Shown: piece by piece, positions 57,453 to 64,000 of the stretch
Position numbering within the stretch: the stretch's first letter is position 1
How the letters are laid out: every line of letters starts with the position of its first letter
Source of the DNA: Liolophura sinensis
Taxonomy: Eukaryota; Mollusca; Polyplacophora; Chitonida; Chitonidae
Direction of reading: 5' to 3'
DNA length: 64,000 nt
Assembly (NCBI RefSeq): GCF_032854445.1
Contig: NC_088307.1
Span: 14,074,001 to 14,138,000 of the forward strand
The notes under the pieces: generated by a model
Database searches by the model: none
Seen by the model: only the letters and a program-made list of their open reading frames with translations
What the model was told of the DNA's origin: nothing
Program-made: the position numbers and the translations under genes

Positions 57453-60400
57453 CAGCAGTGAAGTCAGCAATGTACCGCTTAAGTGTAATCCCCCACCACA
57501 TTAATTTATATGTGAATTTAATTTTGTCCTGTTTATTTATTGTTTACAGGATAAACGAAACATCATTCCGGAAATTAAATAACCTGCAGTCGTAACGTCA
57601 ACCGTGACAACTGCATGAGAAAACAACTCTGTGGGTTGGGGAAGAGTTTGAATTGTGCTGGGGGGGGGGGGGGGGTCGCTGATCTTATATATCTGCAGTA
57701 TTCGGATTCGGATGCAGTGATTTACGAATTATGAAAGTTTGATAAATAGATAAGCTATATTTAACCGCAATGAAAGTGACACGCGTCCGATAATAAGGGA
57801 ATCGGCAATATGTGTCATAAAGTGGAAATTTTCTTTCCCAATTTGTGTTTAGGCTTCGCCCAATTCTTTAAACTAGCTATAAAGGATAGCCAGTGAAAGC
57901 AATAGTCAGTTACATAGATAAAAAGATGACTATCAGTCTACTTCAAACCTGTCGGGGGGGGGGGGAGCGAACAATTAATTCCGACTTAATCAACCCCAGG
58001 CATAACTAGACCCTAATCTTCAATCTTCCTTTTAACCTTTGACCAATCGTGTTCCGAGTACCTTTCACACATTTGTTCATCAGAATATCCACTAGAATAG
58101 CCCCAAAAGTACGACGTATAGGATTCGTACCACGTCTGTAAATGCGAACACCTCACACCATACGCTACGCTATTTTATTCCATTTACAAATGTACATTTA
58201 GTATAAGCAGTGCAGGTATACATCGTAATTGTTCAAAATGCTGCATATAAATGTTTGGGTTAGTAATTCCATGTATATTAAAATTTTAATTCTTTAAGAT
58301 TCTGATTAATATTCGATGCCCTGGTTCACTGAAAAGGAAACAGTTTTGAAGTAGCTAACTGGACACTTGGCTGCTATTTTGGGCGTTTTCTATCGCCTGA
58401 CTGCTTCTGTTTTCACTGGGAATAAAACGACGCTTTGGCATACATGTTACTTGAACAACTCATGAGAGTTTTTACTCTTACATGAACCACTGGTTTTAGA
58501 GCCATTACTTGAGGGATTACTTGTTTTGTTCACACAAGAGTAAACTTTCCGCTGAGAGTTAATCATAGCATATTGTTGATGGAATTGCCTCAGGATGTAA
58601 ATGTATCAAGGATCCGGTGCATACATTTTCTAATTAGTATTACTGATGTTGTTGTCAAGATATTTTTAATAGCCATTTGCACTACATTTACCCCAGCAGT
58701 AAGTACCGTACACTACTTTATTACTGCCTTAATTGATCTCACTTGCATGTTTATCTGTTGTGTTGTACCCAAGCGTAATATTTCTCTATAACTTTTCATC
58801 CACACATCTGATTCACCACAGTTTTCGAATTTAACATTTAAGCAAATTTACAGATACAAATTCTGCCTTTACTGACCGAATCCCCCAGTTATCCAAGGAA
58901 ACTTGTGAACAAACCTTTCCGAGGCCTTTCCTTGAACCACAAGACTAAATGACAGGAGCGCTCTCCTGTCCACACTGTCGCACACTGTTACAAGAATAGG
59001 CGCCATAAACACGGTCTAAAAAACTAATTTGCTAAATTTAACCTGATAGAATGTTTTCTGCAATGACCATAGACTAGATCAAGTTACTGCAGCATAGTAG
59101 GCCTAACATGTGAATATGTCTAACCCAAGCACAAATTAACCAGAACTTTGGCAGTAAATTAACTTTCCAGCTCTTGCGATTTGATTACGTTTATCTGGCT
59201 TGTGACAAGCCTGTTATTGGCTTCTAGAAACAATTCTTATGTAAAGGAGAGAAAAAGTTCATACCAGCAAAGCTGTAGTTGTTGTTTTCTTCTCATTTAA
59301 ATTTTTTTTACAGTGTCTAAACGTCATTGCATGCAGTATTCTCTACTTACAGTAACAGTGTACTATATTACATATACGTGTAAATTTGGCTCTCTGATTG
59401 TGAGGAGTTAGGTTGGATGTCTCTACATGAGTAATTTACTTCCAGCTGTTTTACAGAGAAACATGGTTTACATCTTAGGTCAAACTTTGCACAGCAAAAA
59501 GACAGATATAAGCAAACGATGGCGAAGTCCCTGTTTGTGCGTTAGGGAAGGTGGTGCAGGGTCTCATAAAGAGCTTACAACGTTAAATCTTTGTTCTCGT
59601 TTTTTCTCGACTTTGTTTACCGAACGTGACAGTAAGGTAACTTTACACCCGTCATCCATTAGAAGCTTACCATCGCAAACATGGCGCAGTGACCCATCCT
59701 AGAGCCCCGCCCTTACACCCTAAACCCAGAAGCTCAACACAACTTAAACAGGAAATCGGACAACCGTACAGTGTATTCACCTGGACGGTAATGGATCGCA
59801 ATATTTGCAGAGATAAGTACACTTATTACAGAGACATTCAGCGAGACCACACGGGTCAGATGTCTTGGACATTTGTTTCATTTCATTTGTTTGTCACAGT
59901 GTTACTGTGAGGTCATTATAGCCCACAAGTGTTCCGAAAATAGATCAACTGAATGTTGAAGAGCTACTGAGAGCCGGTTTTCACAGCTATTGAAAAATTT
60001 CTGCACCTGGGATGCATTCTGTTAATAAGGAAGGGTTGTGCTGACAACTTTCTAATAATGAACACGAAGAGACGATGTCCATGAGTGACGATAAGTCGGA
60101 CTTCTATCACAGGTCTTATTTGTAGGTAAGTAAACTCAGTGAAATTCAAACCTAATCCGTTTTAGTCACAAACCTATCTTTAACACTGTTTTACCTGAGG
60201 GGATCAAAGTTAGTTAAAAGAAATGACAAGATATTATATAATCTGAAGAGGAAGAGGGACGGAAACAGATCTAAACGGATATTTTGTTCTGACATGCGTG
60301 GTAAATATAGATCAACTTTTAATCTGGAATTCGCCATGTTAGAGAAAACGAAACATTATGCCGTGTTACCCATTCCTCACGCTCCTAATATGGTTAAGAA

Positions 60401-61309
60401 AACAATAGATTTTGAAGTGCGCTCGATTACCAAATAATGAACCACAAGAGTCACACTGTATGTATATGTTCAAAAACCGTCTCGGACAAGTTTTGTGCTT
60501 CTGCCTGAATTCTTATCGTCAAATGAATATATTTGCCTGTTCAATAACTTTATCTCGAGAATTGAAACTGTAAACCACGGATTTATAATATGTCTGTGTT
60601 TTTTTCTGCCAAAAAAAGAGAACGGCGAAAAATTGTAGACAAAATTATGCTGATTGCAATTATCTGCTATTATTATTAACAGTATGACTTTGTTCACAGT
60701 AATGCTTGGAGAGCAAATTGACAAACTTTTAGAAATCATCTTTCAATGGCATTTAGAAGTTGAGTTGGATAATATAACAAATCACAACTTGATCACACCT
60801 TCTTATTATTCTGTGAGGCAAGTTTCCGTATAGGGTATCAGTACCTATATACCGAAACGTCGATCGCCGAATGAATAGAAGTTGTGATCCATATATGTTA
60901 ACTTTTTGTTTATCCTCCTGAGCACGAACTTGTTTTTATTTTTTCCCCTACATGGACGATGTATAGTTCTATAAATACTAAGTAAGGCTCGAACATGTGT
61001 GTTTTTTGTCAATTTTATAGGATCACCGGGCTGTAAACCATTGTTGCGGTAAAGCTCAAAATTGGTTAATAGAGAAATGAACTGTTGTCCTTCATTTTTT
61101 AAAACAATACCGCCACCAGTAACAGTTTTGTCGTAAAATGGGTTCAAAATCGTGTTGATATTCAGTGTCATATTACATCAGTTTTACCAGTGATAGTTTA
61201 GCTAGCAAGGAAACTGTTGTCGGTGACGGTGAAAACATAAAAGTACATACAGCTTTCAGCTGGAAATAAATCAGAACAAAAATATAAAATGACTACTCTC
61301 ACTTTATGT
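57453..61309. other. Long non-coding stretch, no gene supported
   Basis: G runs at 57660-57674 and 57955-57965. Open frames that I examined without recognising anything: 58573-58791 (+, two hydrophobic segments), 59427-59702 (+), 60470-60739 (-) and 60845-61171 (-). None has a family motif or a matched splice pair. Confidence 0.5.
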
Positions 61310-61916
61310 ATTACATACATACACATGTATGTGTACATTGTTCAATGAATGTAACCCTGTGCATTTTGTTCATTAAGCCTCATGTATTTCATATATGCAC
61401 ATTGTTCAGCTAATGTAAGACTTTACCGCATTCTGTCCATTTAAAATTCATGTATTTCATATATGCACATTGTTCAGCTAATGTAAGACTCTACCGCATT
61501 CTGTCCATTTAAAATTCATGTATTTCATATATGCACATTGTTCAGCTAATGTAAGACTCTACCGCATTCTGTCCATTTAATCTCATGTATTACATATATG
61601 TACATTGTTCAATGAATGTAAGACCATGTGCATTTTGTTCATTTAACCTCATGTATTACATATATGCACATTTTTCAATGAATGTAAGACCCTACCGCAT
61701 TTAGTTCATTTAACCTAGGTATTACATATATGTACATTGTTCAGTGAATGTAAGACTCTACTGCATTTTGTTCTTTTAACCTATGTATTACATATATGTA
61801 CATTGTTCAGTGAATGCAAGATTCTACTGCATTTTGTTCATTTAACCTATGTATTACATATATGTACATTGTTCAGTGAATGTAAGACTCTATTGCATTT
61901 TGTTCACTTAACCTCG
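61310..61916. repeat. 62-68-bp tandem repeat, about 9 copies
   Basis: Unit CATGTATTTCATATATGCAC, ATTGTTCAGCTAATGTAAGA, CTCTACCGCATTCTGTCCAT, TTAAAATT. Three central copies are exactly 68 bases apart and nearly identical; outer copies are shorter and diverged. Confidence 0.93.
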
Positions 61917-63024
61917 TGTAAGGAGAACGTAAGGGGTTTTGTTTCGCAACCGCTAGTATATCACACGGTCATCTAAGAGATCCCATGCGGCCTTCGTTCG
62001 ACAAGATTGTAGAATACATTGGTTAAAGTGTTGTTGTTGCTGTTGTAATATATGCACTACATTACCACAGGAAGAAGAGTTAGAATTTGGCGGTAAAAGG
62101 GAGTACATGTATATCGTAAAGGGACAAATAGGTCTGTACTCCCATCGACGACTCCAGACACTGAGGGGTAAAACTGATCTGTACTGGAACAAAAGCCCAA
62201 AACCGGATGTGAAGACTACTAGGAAGCGGCGAAACTGCGTGCAGTTTTAGTTTTAAATTGTGGTTAATTGTCATTATTAAACCTGCCACGACGGTTACCC
62301 ATGGGTTTACGAGTGTGTTTAAGTACGTAAGCACATTGACCAGTAGAATTGCCCTCACTAAAACCAAACTGACAATCAGAGCCATATATAAACTGCTTTT
62401 AACATTACCCCAAATAATAACATTCCAGCACTTTATAACCAAGGAAACAGTAATATAACGGTAATTATCCGAACGTCACTAGACATTTCTCACGTGGGAC
62501 GAGATATATAAGGATTCCTGTAAGTACAGATAATAGCTTACCATACTTGATCACAGCGTTAAGTTGCATACAAAGACGAAAATACATAGATTCATGGGGA
62601 AGGGATTTGTTCGCGTTTAGTCGGGACACTATATAGCGTAACGTATCAGGAGGAACTGATTGCACATTGCCAACGTCCCTTTCAGATAACACGTCAAAAC
62701 AACTGATTCATTACTGCCGTCATTAAGAAGAGTCTAACATCTATATTTCCACGAGTCTATAGGGTCCAAAGTAACATTTAATTGAGAATTATCGATGTTA
62801 ATAAATCATAAATCGATAGCGGTAATTTTTGAGTGAGTGTTAATTTGGCCCACCATACATGTCAGCAATGTAATCGATCTGAATCTAAATGATAAACCAC
62901 TCAACTAAGTCAGCTTAATTAGCAGCTAAAACTAAATAGTATAAAGCTAAAACGCAATAGTATAAAATAATAATAGTATAGAATAAAATAATGTTACATG
63001 AGCTTGGATATGAATTGCTGAATA
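61917..63024. other. Non-coding stretch, no gene supported
   Basis: Contains minus-strand frames at 62080-62442 and 62465-62692; the former has a hydrophobic segment around LTYLNTLVNPWVTVVAGLIM that superficially recalls a GPCR helix 7, but no other receptor motif is present. Confidence 0.45.
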
Positions 63025-63790
63025 TAATGTGATCAAAAACACTATACAGGGCGTTTGATTAAAACATTATACAGGACAATGAACCAAGACGTTTGACCAA
63101 AACACTATATTGGCGGTTTGATCAAAACACTATACCACACGTTTCATCAAATCACTATATCAGGTTTTTGACCGAAATACTCTACCGGACGTTTGATCAA
63201 AAAATGATACAGGACGTTTGATCAAAACATTATACAGGACAACGAACCAAAACACTATACAGGACAATTGATCAAAACACCATACCGGACGTTTGACCAA
63301 AACACTACACCGGACGTTTGACCAAACACTGTACCAGACGTTTGACAAAAATACTATACCGGACGTTAGACCAAAACACTATACCGGTCATTTAACCAAA
63401 ACACTATACGGACGTTTGACCAAATCACTGTACCGGACATTTGATCAAAACACTATACCGGACGTTTGACCAAAACACTCTGCCGGACGTTTAACCAAAA
63501 TACTATACCGGACGTTTGACCAAAACACTATATTGGCGGTTTGATCAAAACACTATACCGGACGTTTGATCAAATCACTATATCAGGTGTTTGATCAAAG
63601 TACTGTACCGGACGTTTGATCAAAACACGATACAGGGACGTTTGGATCAAAATACTATACAGGCTTTTGATCGAAACAAGATACAGGTCGTTTGATCAAT
63701 ACACTATACCACTCGTTTTATCAAATCATTATACCGAATATTTGACCAAAACACGATACAGGGCGTTTATGCGAACCAAAGTACTGGACG
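63025..63790. repeat. 25-bp minisatellite, about 30 copies
   Basis: Unit GGACGTTTGATCAAAACACT-ATACC with variants GACCAAAACAC, TATTGGCGG and ACAGGAC. The unit contains TTGATCAA, a palindrome, so most copies carry a self-complementary octamer. Confidence 0.95.
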
Positions 63791-63923
63791 TTTGTTCGAC
63801 AAACTGGATGTATTGGACGTTCGAAAGATGTCCAGTACTATAAAGTTACACTACTGAAAACCATTAATATCTACAAATATTACGTTAATAACAATCAAAC
63901 AAATTACTTTTCCAGAGCTCGCC

Positions 63924-64000
63924 ATGGTTGCCTGGAGTGTATGCGCCAAGAGGATAGCCTTGGGAGGATCTCGTAATTGGATTTTACTCTTGGTGGTGTT
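63924..64000 (+). CDS. Candidate first coding exon, truncated by window end
   Basis: A pyrimidine-rich acceptor TTACTTTTCCAG (ending 63915) precedes GCTCGCCATGGTT, a strong start context. The frame reads MVAWSVCAKRIALGGSRNWI then LLLVV at the edge: a basic start followed by a hydrophobic stretch, like a signal peptide or anchor. No family can be named from 25 residues. Confidence 0.35.
   Translation, partial: MVAWSVCAKRIALGGSRNWILLLVV

Noticed and set aside
60470-61171. Two minus-strand ORFs (89 and 108 codons) as one gene
   Set aside because: No motif recognised, no splice pair linking them in phase.
62080-62692. GPCR-like gene on the minus strand
   Set aside because: Only an LTYLNTLVNPW-like stretch recalls helix 7; other receptor motifs are lacking and the adjoining frame is unrelated.

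Overview
The window is eukaryotic nuclear DNA: AT-rich, with long introns flanked by GT/AG, no bacterial-style operons, one 200-N assembly gap, and a very heavy load of short interspersed elements, MITE-like inverted-repeat elements and minisatellite arrays. Frequent TACATGTA words, many copies of a tRNA-headed SINE whose 3' end reads like TACGGCGTAAAACACCAATC followed by AATAAATAAA, and scattered AAGGGAGATAACTCT-like words fit a lophotrochozoan, most likely a mollusc. That assignment is an inference from repeat style, not from a marker gene.

Two protein-coding genes can be assembled confidently from exon similarity and splice phase. Gene 1 (about 12.8-22.1 kb, + strand, 5' end not seen) encodes an EEIG1/FAM102-family protein: seven exons with matching phases carry most of the NT-C2 domain, the Ser-rich middle and the conserved acidic C-terminal segment. 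Its introns hold SINEs, hairpins and a roughly 20-copy 52-bp minisatellite. Gene 2 (32.5-35.8 kb, + strand) is a complete three-exon, 261-residue type I membrane protein of the cation-dependent mannose-6-phosphate receptor (MRH) family, with signal peptide, Cys-rich luminal domain, one transmembrane helix and a short cytosolic tail that keeps the FW region and ends in two tyrosine sorting-type motifs. A possible first coding exon of a third gene starts at 63.9 kb and runs off the window.

Mobile remains: a broken piggyBac transposase (29.45-30.42 kb) split by a SINE; the 3' coding tail of a non-LTR retrotransposon (49.63-49.89 kb) joined to a 24-copy 58-bp array; about 17 copies of one SINE family and smaller sets of at least two others, several with visible target-site duplications; and at least five inverted-repeat (MITE/foldback) families, one with a SINE nested inside it.

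Tandem arrays are the dominant structural theme. More than 15 separate minisatellites (units 17-149 bp) occupy about 10 kb of the window, many translating openly in several frames because they lack stops or have a unit length divisible by three. These produce most of the long but spurious ORFs. No RNA gene, CRISPR array or multi-gene system was found; the most notable items are structural (array density, nested insertions, hairpin arrays, a probably false gap) and the tail design of the mannose-6-phosphate-receptor-like protein.
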